From contig CANBUA010000292.1 of NCBI GenBank assembly GCA_947372535.1, positions 1-5,468 on the forward strand: 5,468 nucleotides of DNA. The letters run 5' to 3'. Made by a program: the position numbers and the translations under genes. Source of the DNA: Burkholderiales bacterium (lineage in GTDB: Bacteria > Pseudomonadota > Gammaproteobacteria > Burkholderiales > Burkholderiaceae). Below are positions 1 through 5,200 of this stretch, in pieces; position 1 is the stretch's first letter, and each line of letters starts with the position of its first letter. The notes beneath the pieces were generated by a model. It saw only the letters and a program-made list of their open reading frames with translations. It had not been told where the DNA came from and searched no databases.

Positions 1-402
1 TGGACTTTGAGCGACTTCCGCGCGATGCCTCAGCAGGACCAGGTCACCCGCCACATCTGCGTGGAAGGCTGGAGCGCGATTGGCAAATGGGGTGGCGTGC
101 CGTTCAAGCACTTCTTGCAGCGTGTTGGCGCTGATCTGAGTGCCAAGTATGTGGGCTTCAAGTGTGCTGATGACTACCACACCAGCATCGACATGGCCAC
201 CGCACTGCACCCTCAAACCATTCTGGCGCTGACCTACGACGGGCAGACCTTGCCAGCCAAATACGGCTACCCCATGAAGCTGCGCATCCCCACCAAGCTG
301 GGCTACAAGAACCCAAAGCACCTGCGCGCCATCTATGTCACCAACACCTACCCCGGCGGTTACTGGGAAGACCAGGGGTACAACTGGTTCGGAGGCAGCT
401 GA
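1..402 (+). CDS. Molybdopterin-dependent oxidoreductase, sulfite-oxidase fold (C-terminal part, 5' truncated)
   Basis: The frame is open from the first base to a TGA at 400-402, so the visible 133 codons are the C-terminal part of a longer protein that starts before the window. The motif HICVEGWSAIGKW (from codon 18) is the part of the sulfite oxidase/MsrP (YedY) family that supplies the cysteine ligand of molybdenum, here Cys at codon 20. Further family features follow: a CADDYHTSIDM stretch, then YGYPMKLRIPTKLGYKNPKH, and a terminal GGYWEDQGYNWFGG block. Family members oxidise or reduce small substrates such as sulfite or sulfoxides using a Mo-pterin cofactor, mostly in the periplasm. The substrate here cannot be told, and any signal peptide lies outside the window. 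The next gene, an exported Met-rich repeat protein, starts 75 bases downstream on the same strand and may belong to the same unit. The family assignment is firm; the exact function is open. Confidence 0.92.
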   Translation, partial: WTLSDFRAMPQQDQVTRHICVEGWSAIGKWGGVPFKHFLQRVGADLSAKYVGFKCADDYHTSIDMATALHPQTILALTYDGQTLPAKYGYPMKLRIPTKLGYKNPKHLRAIYVTNTYPGGYWEDQGYNWFGGS

Positions 403-413
403 GCTTGCTCAGC
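398..413 (+). terminator. Perfect hairpin overlapping the stop codon of the molybdo-enzyme gene
   Basis: GCTGAGC (398-404) and GCTCAGC (407-413) are exact reverse complements separated by TT. In RNA this would form about six pairs with a CUUG loop. GAG (392-394) can add pairs with CTC (414-416) across a three-base bulge. The TGA stop lies inside the 5' arm. A pyrimidine-rich CTCTCTG follows, but there is no true T-run, so it may be a weak terminator, an attenuator or an mRNA 3'-end stabiliser between the oxidoreductase and the repeat-protein gene. The structure is visible in the sequence; its role is inferred. Confidence 0.4.
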
Positions 414-477
414 CTCTCTGATGCATCGGCAATTCCGCCACTCACCTTCACTCACGACCTACCTGGAAAGAACCATC

Positions 478-744
478 ATGAACAAGTTCACTACCGCCAT
501 CCTGTCTGCCGCACTCGCATTGGCCGCTGGCAGCACCTTTGCTGACGATGCCATGTCCAAAGACGGCATGGCAAAAGACGCCATGAGCAAGGACGCCATG
601 TCCAAAGACGAGATGAAGAAGGATGGCATGAAGAAAGATGCCATGCACAAGGACACCATGAAGAAGGACGCCATGCACAAAGATGCGATGAAGAAAGACG
701 CCATGGGGCATGACGACATGAAGAAGGATGGCATGGGGAAATAA
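478..744 (+). CDS. Exported pentapeptide MXKDX repeat protein
   Basis: This encodes 88 residues. Residues 1-22 are a Sec signal peptide: MNK, a hydrophobic core TTAILSAALALAAG, and a likely cleavage after STFA. The ATG at 478 is chosen because it gives this signal peptide and has GGAAAG (465-470) seven bases upstream. An in-frame ATG at 421 would add 19 non-hydrophobic residues before it. From residue 26 to the end the protein is twelve five-residue units M-x-K-D-x (one unit is MGHDD) plus a terminal MGK. This matches the family known as pentapeptide MXKDX repeat protein, whose function is unknown to me. The mature protein is made almost only of Met, Lys, Asp, Ala, Gly and a few His, so it should be highly charged, soluble and probably periplasmic. 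Metal (for example copper) binding through Met and His is a guess from composition. It follows the molybdo-enzyme gene and is followed by a terminator-like hairpin. Confidence 0.9.
   Translation: MNKFTTAILSAALALAAGSTFADDAMSKDGMAKDAMSKDAMSKDEMKKDGMKKDAMHKDTMKKDAMHKDAMKKDAMGHDDMKKDGMGK
553..741 (+). repeat. In-frame 15-base tandem repeat encoding M-x-K-D-x units
   Basis: Twelve 15-base units and a 9-base partial unit start with ATG at 553 and recur every 15 bases. Synonymous positions vary (AAA/AAG for Lys, GAC/GAT for Asp), while the encoded Met, Lys and Asp are almost constant. This suggests selection on the protein repeat and not a recent DNA expansion. Because 15 is a multiple of three, the antisense frames are also free of stops, which produces long spurious minus-strand ORFs. 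Confidence 0.93.
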
Positions 745-758
745 GTCGCCCAGCCACG

Positions 759-793
759 AAGCCAGCGCGCGGCACCAAGCTGCGCGGGCTTTC
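759..793 (+). terminator. Terminator-like hairpin after the MXKDX gene
   Basis: AAGCCAGCGCG (759-769) pairs with TGCGCGGGCTT (781-791) as a GC-rich stem with one A-G mismatch and one G-T pair, around an 11-base loop. TTT (790-792) at the base of the stem gives a very short U-tract. It starts 15 bases past the stop codon of the repeat-protein gene. It resembles intrinsic terminators of GC-rich Betaproteobacteria, but the weak T-run leaves doubt. Confidence 0.55.
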
Positions 794-813
794 GATCATC
801 CCAATCTATTCTC

Positions 814-829
814 ATGACAGCGTGTCCAT
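814..829. promoter_or_regulatory. Imperfect inverted repeat upstream of the first LysR-type gene (possible operator)
   Basis: GACA (816-819) and TGTC (823-826) are inverted around GCG. ATG/CAT flanks extend the symmetry with a one-base offset. It lies about 50 bases before the TTG start at 880, where an autoregulatory LysR site could sit. It does not fit the classical T-N11-A spacing and no good -35/-10 pair was found nearby, so this is only a candidate. Confidence 0.2.
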
Positions 830-879
830 CGTTCACTGCATGAGTAAGCACGTTACGCCACCTTGCATCGGAGAATGCG

Positions 880-1779
880 TTGGACAGAATCCATCTCATC
901 ACCGTCTTTGTGGCCGTGGTTGACGCGAACGGATTTGCCGGGGCGGCTCGAAAGCTCAGCATCTCCCCGCCCGCCGTGACGCGTGCGATCAATGAACTTG
1001 AGGCGCATCTGGGTGTCCGCCTTCTGTCGCGCACCACACGCGTGGTGCGTGTCACCGAGCCAGGTGCCCGATATGTTGAGGACTGTCGGCGCATCTTGTC
1101 CGACCTGCGTGCCGCCGATGAATCGGCCTGTGGCGTGCACAGTGCGCCGCGTGGACAACTCACGATCACTGCGCCCGTTCTGTTCGGCGCTAGATTTGTG
1201 ACGCCCATCGTCACGGAGTATCTGCGGCGCTATCACGATGTCAGCGCTTCGTGCTGGTTCCATGACCGGGTGGTCAACATGCTTGACGAAGGCATTGAGA
1301 TCGCCGTGCGCATTGGTGACCTACCAGACTCATCCATGCAGGCGATCCGCGTCGGAACGGTACGCCGCCTGATTTGTGGCACACCCAGCTATCTGGCTGA
1401 GCGCGGCATTCCGCGAGTGCCAGACGACCTGCATCAGCACACCATCATCTCGGCCCGCGCCGTGACGCCCACACCGGAGTGGCGCCTGATGCAAGACGGT
1501 GAGCCCTACATACTCAAGCTCAAGGCCCGGATCACCACGACAACCAATGATGCTGCGGTGACGGCGGCAGTCGATGGGTTTGGTTTGACCAGACTGTTGT
1601 CGTATCAGGTAGCAGACCAGTTGCGTGACGGGCAACTCAAGACCGTGCTCACAGACTTTGAGCCTGCCGCCTTGCCTGTACACCTTGTGCACCGCGAGGG
1701 GCGCCATGCCTCAAGCAAAGCGCGGGCATTTCTGGATCTCGCCATAGAGCGCTTACGTGCCAATCGGGCCTTGAACTGA
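880..1779 (+). CDS. LysR-type transcriptional regulator (TTG start)
   Basis: This is a 299-residue protein, the standard size for the LysR family. Residues 1-60 form the winged helix-turn-helix: the MDRIHLITVFVAVVDANGF start, then AARKLSISPPAVTRAINELE as the DNA-binding helices, then LGVRLLSRTTR. Residues from about 90 to 295 form the periplasmic-binding-protein-like effector domain, with the LDEGIEIAVRIGDLPDSS segment typical of the CrgA-like subgroup. The start is TTG: GGAGA (870-874) sits five bases upstream, an in-frame TGA lies at 841, and no ATG or GTG fits between them. The family binds DNA as a tetramer and responds to a small effector. The effector is unknown. The thioesterase gene lies 121 bases downstream in the same direction and could be a target or co-transcribed; no divergently transcribed partner is present upstream. 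Confidence 0.93.
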   Translation: MDRIHLITVFVAVVDANGFAGAARKLSISPPAVTRAINELEAHLGVRLLSRTTRVVRVTEPGARYVEDCRRILSDLRAADESACGVHSAPRGQLTITAPVLFGARFVTPIVTEYLRRYHDVSASCWFHDRVVNMLDEGIEIAVRIGDLPDSSMQAIRVGTVRRLICGTPSYLAERGIPRVPDDLHQHTIISARAVTPTPEWRLMQDGEPYILKLKARITTTTNDAAVTAAVDGFGLTRLLSYQVADQLRDGQLKTVLTDFEPAALPVHLVHREGRHASSKARAFLDLAIERLRANRALN

Positions 1780-1824
1780 AGGCCTAAACGTGACACCTCA
1801 CCAACCCATCTCAAACGACAAGTC

Positions 1825-1884
1825 ATGACCAAATTCATTGCCCGCAGCACCTTGTTGCCCAAGATCACTTCTACCGCCTCCTAG
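1825..1884 (+). other. 19-codon mini-ORF between regulator and thioesterase genes
   Basis: ATG at 1825 opens a frame reading MTKFIARSTLLPKITSTAS and ends with TAG at 1882-1884, just before the Shine-Dalgarno site of the thioesterase gene (1888-1894). There is only a weak purine-rich stretch upstream, so translation is doubtful. It could be a leader peptide, the remnant 5' end of a lost gene, or chance. It matches no family I recognise. The rest of the 1780-1900 spacer shows no clear promoter or terminator. Confidence 0.2.
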
Positions 1885-1900
1885 ATCGGAGGAGTCTGAT

Positions 1901-2374
1901 ATGAACCTCTTTCTCAGGCTGTTTTATGTAGTGGTCGCATCGTTCTTTCGACCTCGACTTCCGGCGGGTCAAGCGACCAGTGAACTGATCCTCCTGGCGC
2001 TCCCCAATGACCTGGACCTCAATTTGCATGTCAACAACGGCCGCTACTTGACGCTGTGCGATTTGAATCGGGTGGATCTCTTCATGCGTACAGGTCTTGC
2101 ACGGGTGATGCTGAAGCGTGGCTGGATACCCATCATTGCAGAGCACACCATGAGCTACCGCAGACCTCTTGCTGTCTTCAAGCGATTCAAAGCGACGATG
2201 GAGCTGACACACTGGGATGAAAAACACTTCTTCATGTCGCACAGCTTCACCATGAATGGAAAAATCATCGCAGAAGGTACATCGAAGGGGGTCGTGAGAA
2301 GCAAGGTCGGCGTTGTCGCACCCTCCGATGTCATCGCAGCCATCGCTGCAACTCGCAGTTCAGCAAGATCCTGA
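1901..2374 (+). CDS. Hot-dog-fold acyl-CoA thioesterase family protein (THEM6/FcbC-like)
   Basis: This encodes 157 residues. The ATG at 1901 is chosen because GGAGGAG (1888-1894) lies six bases upstream. The frame extends further upstream only into a low-quality Pro/Ser/Arg stretch. Residues 3-16 are hydrophobic (LFLRLFYVVVASFF) and may attach the protein to the membrane. The motif LPNDLDLNLHVNNGRYL (34-50) is the 4HBT signature, with Asp39 in the place of the catalytic acid and the conserved HVNN. The later WDEKHFF and KGVVRSKVGVVAPSDV segments are typical of the THEM6-like branch. The family cleaves acyl-CoA thioesters, but the physiological substrate of this branch is poorly known. It follows a LysR-type regulator on the same strand. 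Family assignment is strong; enzymatic activity is inferred. Confidence 0.9.
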   Translation: MNLFLRLFYVVVASFFRPRLPAGQATSELILLALPNDLDLNLHVNNGRYLTLCDLNRVDLFMRTGLARVMLKRGWIPIIAEHTMSYRRPLAVFKRFKATMELTHWDEKHFFMSHSFTMNGKIIAEGTSKGVVRSKVGVVAPSDVIAAIAATRSSARS

Positions 2375-2384
2375 TCGGTCCAAG

Positions 2385-2410
2385 CGAGCGGTGCTTGCGT
2401 CCATCGCTCG
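2385..2410. terminator. Strong hairpin between convergent genes (possible terminator without T-run)
   Basis: CGAGCGGTG (2385-2393) pairs with CATCGCTCG (2402-2410), nine pairs including one G-T, around an eight-base loop. It lies 10 bases after the thioesterase stop and in the 100-base space between this gene and the convergent LysR-type gene ending at 2475. Neither side has a T-tract, so intrinsic termination would be inefficient. It may instead protect 3' ends or act with Rho. Confidence 0.35.
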
Positions 2411-2474
2411 GGCATCAATCTGGCCTGGCCTTGCCAACAGGATGAAGGCTTACTGGCCCGCCCTGAGCGTCGTG

Positions 2475-3374
2475 CTAGTCGGCAAGCGCCGCTGCCATGT
2501 GTTCAGAAAAGGCCTGCACCTTCGCCGAGCGCTGTCGATGCGGTGGGTAGACAAGGTGAATGGGCAAGGGACTGCCCGCCCACTTCGGCATCAGGCGTTG
2601 TACCTCGCCGGACGCGAGTTCATCCTTGAACATCCAGGTTGGCACAAGCGAAATGCCAGTGCCCGACAAAACGGATGCGCGTGTCAGCTCTGAATTGTTG
2701 GACTGCAGCGGGCCACTCACCGAAACGGTTGCACAGGCGCCATCGGCACCAGTGAGCTGCCATGCGTTTCGCGTGCGCGACGCCGTGTAGACGATGCAAG
2801 GATGCCGAAGCAGTTCGTCCGGAGTCAGCGGTAGTGCCATGCTGGCCGGCAGCGCCTTGATGTAGGCGCTGCTGGCCACGACCACGCCACAACTGCTGCC
2901 CACCCTGCGCGCAAGCAGGCTGCTGTCAGCCAGCGCGCCGATGCGGACCGCCACGTCGATGCCCTGCTCGATCAGGTCGATGTAGCTGTCGTTGAGTTGG
3001 AAGTCGATCTTGACATCGGGATGGGCGACCAGGAACCGGTTGACATGCGGCAGCATCACGCGCAGCCCAAAGCCTGCCGGCGCCGCCACCCGCATCCAAC
3101 CGCTCAGTTGCTGCTGCCCACGACGCAACAAAGTCTCGGCTTCTGCGACCTCGCCGATCAGTCGCCGCGCAGTTTCGAAATAGTGTTCGCCATCTTCGGT
3201 CAGCGCCAGCGACCGGGTCGAGCGGGTCAGCAGCTTGGCGCCCAGGTGCCTTTCCAGCGCAGCAACCTGTTTGCTGACCGCACTCTGAGCGGTGTTCCGC
3301 TCCCGTGCGACAGCCGAAAAACCGCCGGTCTCAACCACCCTGACGAAGGTTTGCATGGCTGAAAGACGGTCCAT
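2475..3374 (-). CDS. LysR-type transcriptional regulator, divergent from the GST-hydrolase operon
   Basis: This is a 299-residue LysR family protein of normal length. Residues 1-60 hold the helix-turn-helix: MDRLSAMQTFVRVVETGGF, then ARERNTAQSAVSKQVAALE as the DNA-binding helices, then LGAKLLTRSTRSLALTEDG. The effector domain runs from about 90 to 295, with the IEQGIDVAVRIGALADSSL segment of the CrgA-like subgroup. The ATG (complement of 3372-3374) is preceded by AGGTGA (complement of 3378-3383) three bases away. The gene is transcribed away from the GST gene, with a 115-base space between start codons. That is the classical layout of a LysR regulator and the operon it controls, usually with autorepression. 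The effector is unknown; a substrate or product of the neighbouring hydrolase or GST is the natural guess. It is distinct in sequence from the LysR protein at 880-1779. Confidence 0.95.
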   Translation of the reverse strand: MDRLSAMQTFVRVVETGGFSAVARERNTAQSAVSKQVAALERHLGAKLLTRSTRSLALTEDGEHYFETARRLIGEVAEAETLLRRGQQQLSGWMRVAAPAGFGLRVMLPHVNRFLVAHPDVKIDFQLNDSYIDLIEQGIDVAVRIGALADSSLLARRVGSSCGVVVASSAYIKALPASMALPLTPDELLRHPCIVYTASRTRNAWQLTGADGACATVSVSGPLQSNNSELTRASVLSGTGISLVPTWMFKDELASGEVQRLMPKWAGSPLPIHLVYPPHRQRSAKVQAFSEHMAAALAD

Positions 3375-3489
3375 CGCTCACCTGATTAATTCAAAAAGGA
3401 GATAAATCATATGCAAAAACGCGGTCTAGCGGCATGGAATGGCTGCAAATACAGTCATCCACACACCAACTTCCTCTGTGAGGGACCCC
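3375..3489. promoter_or_regulatory. Divergent LysR/GST intergenic control region
   Basis: This 115-base space must hold the promoters of both the minus-strand regulator and the plus-strand GST operon. Candidate elements are a near-palindrome TGATTAATTCA (3383-3393), a minus-strand TATGAT (complement of 3406-3411) that matches a -10 box in five of six bases but lacks a good -35, and AGC-N11-GCT (3428-3444), a dyad with spacing like a LysR site. None is decisive. The AT-rich part (3384-3415) contrasts with the GC-rich surroundings, as expected for a promoter. It also contains an orphan ribosome binding site and ATG, listed separately. Confidence 0.5.
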
Positions 3490-3584
3490 ATGATCAAGTT
3501 CTATTTCCATCCATCGCCAAACCCGGCCAAGGTCGCCCTGTTTCTCGAGGAATGTGGCCTGCCCTACGAGCTGGTGTTGATTGA
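3411..3584 (+). other. Short ORF with a strong ribosome binding site overlapping the start of the GST gene
   Basis: AAGGAG (3396-3401) followed nine bases later by ATG (3411) is the best translation start signal in this area, yet it is not in the frame of the GST gene. The frame runs 57 codons, from MQKRGLAAWNGCKYSH to a TGA at 3582-3584, overlapping the first 95 bases of the GST gene. The peptide resembles nothing I know, and its second half is simply GST coding sequence in another frame. It may be an upstream ORF that affects GST translation, or the surviving start of a gene lost by deletion. It is unlikely to encode a functional protein. Confidence 0.25.
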
Positions 3585-4191
3585 CACGCACAAGGGTGAG
3601 CAGCACACGCCCGACTATCTGGCCATCAACCCGAACGGCAAGACGCCTGCACTGGTGGACGCTGACGTGACGGTCTTTGACAGCAACGCGATCTTGCTGC
3701 ACCTGGCCGAGAGGACCGGCCAATTCTTGCCCGAGAACACGCCCAAGACTCGCGGCGAGATGTACTCCTGGCTGATGTTGCTGGCCACGGGTGCCGCGCC
3801 CATGACAGGTCAACTCGCTCATTTCAAGTTCTTTGCCCCGGAGCAGATCCCGTACGCCCTGAACCGCTTCGACTTCGAAGCCTGGCGCCACTGGAAGCTC
3901 ATCGACGCCCAACTGGCACTGAACCGCTACATGCTCGGTGACGACTACACCTTGGTGGACATGGCGGTCTGGGGCTGGGCTCGCGTGGTCCCTTTCGCTC
4001 TGGGTGCGGACGCACTCGACAAGTTGCCGAACGTCCGGCGCTGGCTCGGCGAAATCAACGCCCGCCCTGCGGCACAACGCGCAGAAGCCTTGAAGGACCG
4101 CCAGTCCTACAAGGCCGACTTTGACGCCGACGCCTTGAAGGCGCTATTCCCGCAGAACGCCCGCCTGGCGCAAAACGCCATTGCTGCCTGA
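3490..4191 (+). CDS. Glutathione S-transferase, nu-class-like (YfcG-related)
   Basis: This encodes 233 residues, the usual GST size. The start at 3490 gives MIKFYFHPSPNPAKVALFLE, matching the beginning of family members, with GAGGGA (3480-3485) four bases upstream. An in-frame ATG at 3439 would add 17 atypical residues. Residues 1-78 form the thioredoxin-like domain: Ser9 and Asn11 stand where nu-class enzymes such as E. coli YfcG have Thr and Asn contacting glutathione, Pro53 is the cis-proline in NPNGKTPALVD, and Asp64-Ser65 bind the gamma-glutamyl part. The helical domain contains PMTGQLAHF (104-112) and IPYALNRF, also YfcG-like, and the N-capping motif YTLVD (Thr154, Asp157). Such proteins can conjugate glutathione or act as disulfide-bond oxidoreductases or peroxidases; the substrate is unknown. 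It is the first gene of a probable operon with the hydrolase 31 bases downstream and is divergent from a LysR-type gene. Confidence 0.93.
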   Translation: MIKFYFHPSPNPAKVALFLEECGLPYELVLIDTHKGEQHTPDYLAINPNGKTPALVDADVTVFDSNAILLHLAERTGQFLPENTPKTRGEMYSWLMLLATGAAPMTGQLAHFKFFAPEQIPYALNRFDFEAWRHWKLIDAQLALNRYMLGDDYTLVDMAVWGWARVVPFALGADALDKLPNVRRWLGEINARPAAQRAEALKDRQSYKADFDADALKALFPQNARLAQNAIAA

Positions 4192-4222
4192 TGCCGCTCT
4201 AGCCCTTTTTGGAGAACTCCTT

Positions 4223-5200
4223 GTGAAATCCCCTCGTTTGCTGCGCACAAGCGCGCTGGCCGTCATGACGGCGATCCCCTCCCTTGGCCCGATGGGCATT
4301 GGCGTCGCCCACGCGGCAGCGCCCATGGTGAAGACATCGGCGCCAGGCTACTTTCGAATGATGCTCGGCGACTTCGAGGTAACCGCTCTGTCAGACGGCA
4401 CCGTGAATTTGCCCATCAACCAAATCATGACCCGCACGACCCCTGCCAAGGTCGATAAAGCGCTCGCAAAATCGTTCCTCAAGAGTCCGGTCGAGACCTC
4501 CGTGAACGGCTACCTGATCAACACCGGCACAAAGCTGGTCCTCATCGACACCGGTGCGGCTGGCCTGTTCGGGCCCACGCTGGGCAAGCTGCTCGGCAAT
4601 CTCAAGGCGTCGGGCTACCAGCCCGAGCAAGTCGACGAGATCTACATCACCCATCTTCATCACGACCACGTGGGCGGCCTGCTATCGGGTGGCCAAGCCG
4701 CGTTTCCGAACGCAACTGTGCGTGTGGACCGGCATGAGGCCGACTACTGGCTGAGCCAAGCCAACATGGACAAGGCACCCATTGACATCCAGGAGTTCTT
4801 CCACAAGGCCATGGTTTCCGTCAGGCCGTATGTCGAGAGCGGCCGCTTCGTGCCATTCGACGGCGATACCGAACTGGTCCCAGGCATTCGGTCAGTCAGC
4901 AGCCACGGCCACACCCCTGGCCACAGCACCTATCTGATCGAGAACAAGGGCCAGCGACTGATGCTGTGGGGCGACCTGATGCACGTGGCGGCCGTTCAGT
5001 TCGACGAGCCGAGCGTGACCATCTTGTACGACACCGACAGCCAGAGCGCCGCAGCGCAACGCAAAGCCGCCTATGCCGACGCCGCGAAGCAAGGCTACAT
5101 CGTTGGCGCAGCCCACATCTCCTTCCCCGGGCTGGGGCATCTGAGGGCCAATGGCAAAGGTTATACCTGGGTGCCAGTCAACTACACCGCATATCCCTGA
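4223..5200 (+). CDS. Exported MBL-fold hydrolase of the methyl parathion hydrolase family, probably a lactonase (dihydrocoumarin hydrolase-like)
   Basis: This encodes 325 residues with a GTG start. GGAGAA (4211-4216) lies six bases upstream; an upstream TTG in frame lies inside the GST gene. Residues 1-31 look like a Sec signal peptide ending VAHA. The core is a binuclear metallo-beta-lactamase fold: HLHHDH at 144-149, SHGHTPGHS at 227-235, GD at 250-251 and AH at 297-298. The metal ligands should be His144, His146, Asp148, His149, His230, Asp251 and His298. They match the ligands I recall for methyl parathion hydrolase (147, 149, 151, 152, 234, 255, 302) with a shift of only three or four. 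Long stretches such as TSAPGY, DTGAAGLFGPTLG and YQPEQVDEIYITH agree with that enzyme from memory. At the recalled activity-determining positions this protein has Ile68, His254, Ile267 and Tyr269 and lacks the extra Ser193. This is the ancestral, lactonase-like state, so it probably hydrolyses an aryl lactone or ester in the periplasm and organophosphates only weakly. Confidence 0.93.
   Translation: MKSPRLLRTSALAVMTAIPSLGPMGIGVAHAAAPMVKTSAPGYFRMMLGDFEVTALSDGTVNLPINQIMTRTTPAKVDKALAKSFLKSPVETSVNGYLINTGTKLVLIDTGAAGLFGPTLGKLLGNLKASGYQPEQVDEIYITHLHHDHVGGLLSGGQAAFPNATVRVDRHEADYWLSQANMDKAPIDIQEFFHKAMVSVRPYVESGRFVPFDGDTELVPGIRSVSSHGHTPGHSTYLIENKGQRLMLWGDLMHVAAVQFDEPSVTILYDTDSQSAAAQRKAAYADAAKQGYIVGAAHISFPGLGHLRANGKGYTWVPVNYTAYP

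Noticed and set aside
553..741. The regular 15-base repeat as a CRISPR-like or integrative repeat array
   Set aside because: The period is coding, with no unique spacers, and the reading frame with signal peptide explains it fully.
459..1214. Long minus-strand ORF (251 codons) across the repeat gene and the start of the first LysR-type gene
   Set aside because: The 15-base repeat keeps antisense frames free of stops. The product is low-complexity (Met, Ser, Phe) with no domain, and both plus-strand genes are well supported.
3391..4077. Minus-strand ORF of 228 codons opposite the GST gene
   Set aside because: It is the antisense shadow of a clear GST gene in GC-rich DNA and its translation shows no family features.
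4391..4669. Minus-strand ORF inside the hydrolase gene
   Set aside because: It is the shadow of a gene with complete catalytic motifs, and no ribosome binding site or domain was seen.
4223..5200. Calling the hydrolase a true methyl parathion hydrolase (mpd)
   Set aside because: The residues recalled as decisive for organophosphate activity are in the ancestral-like state, and there is no flanking insertion sequence as usually found with mpd.
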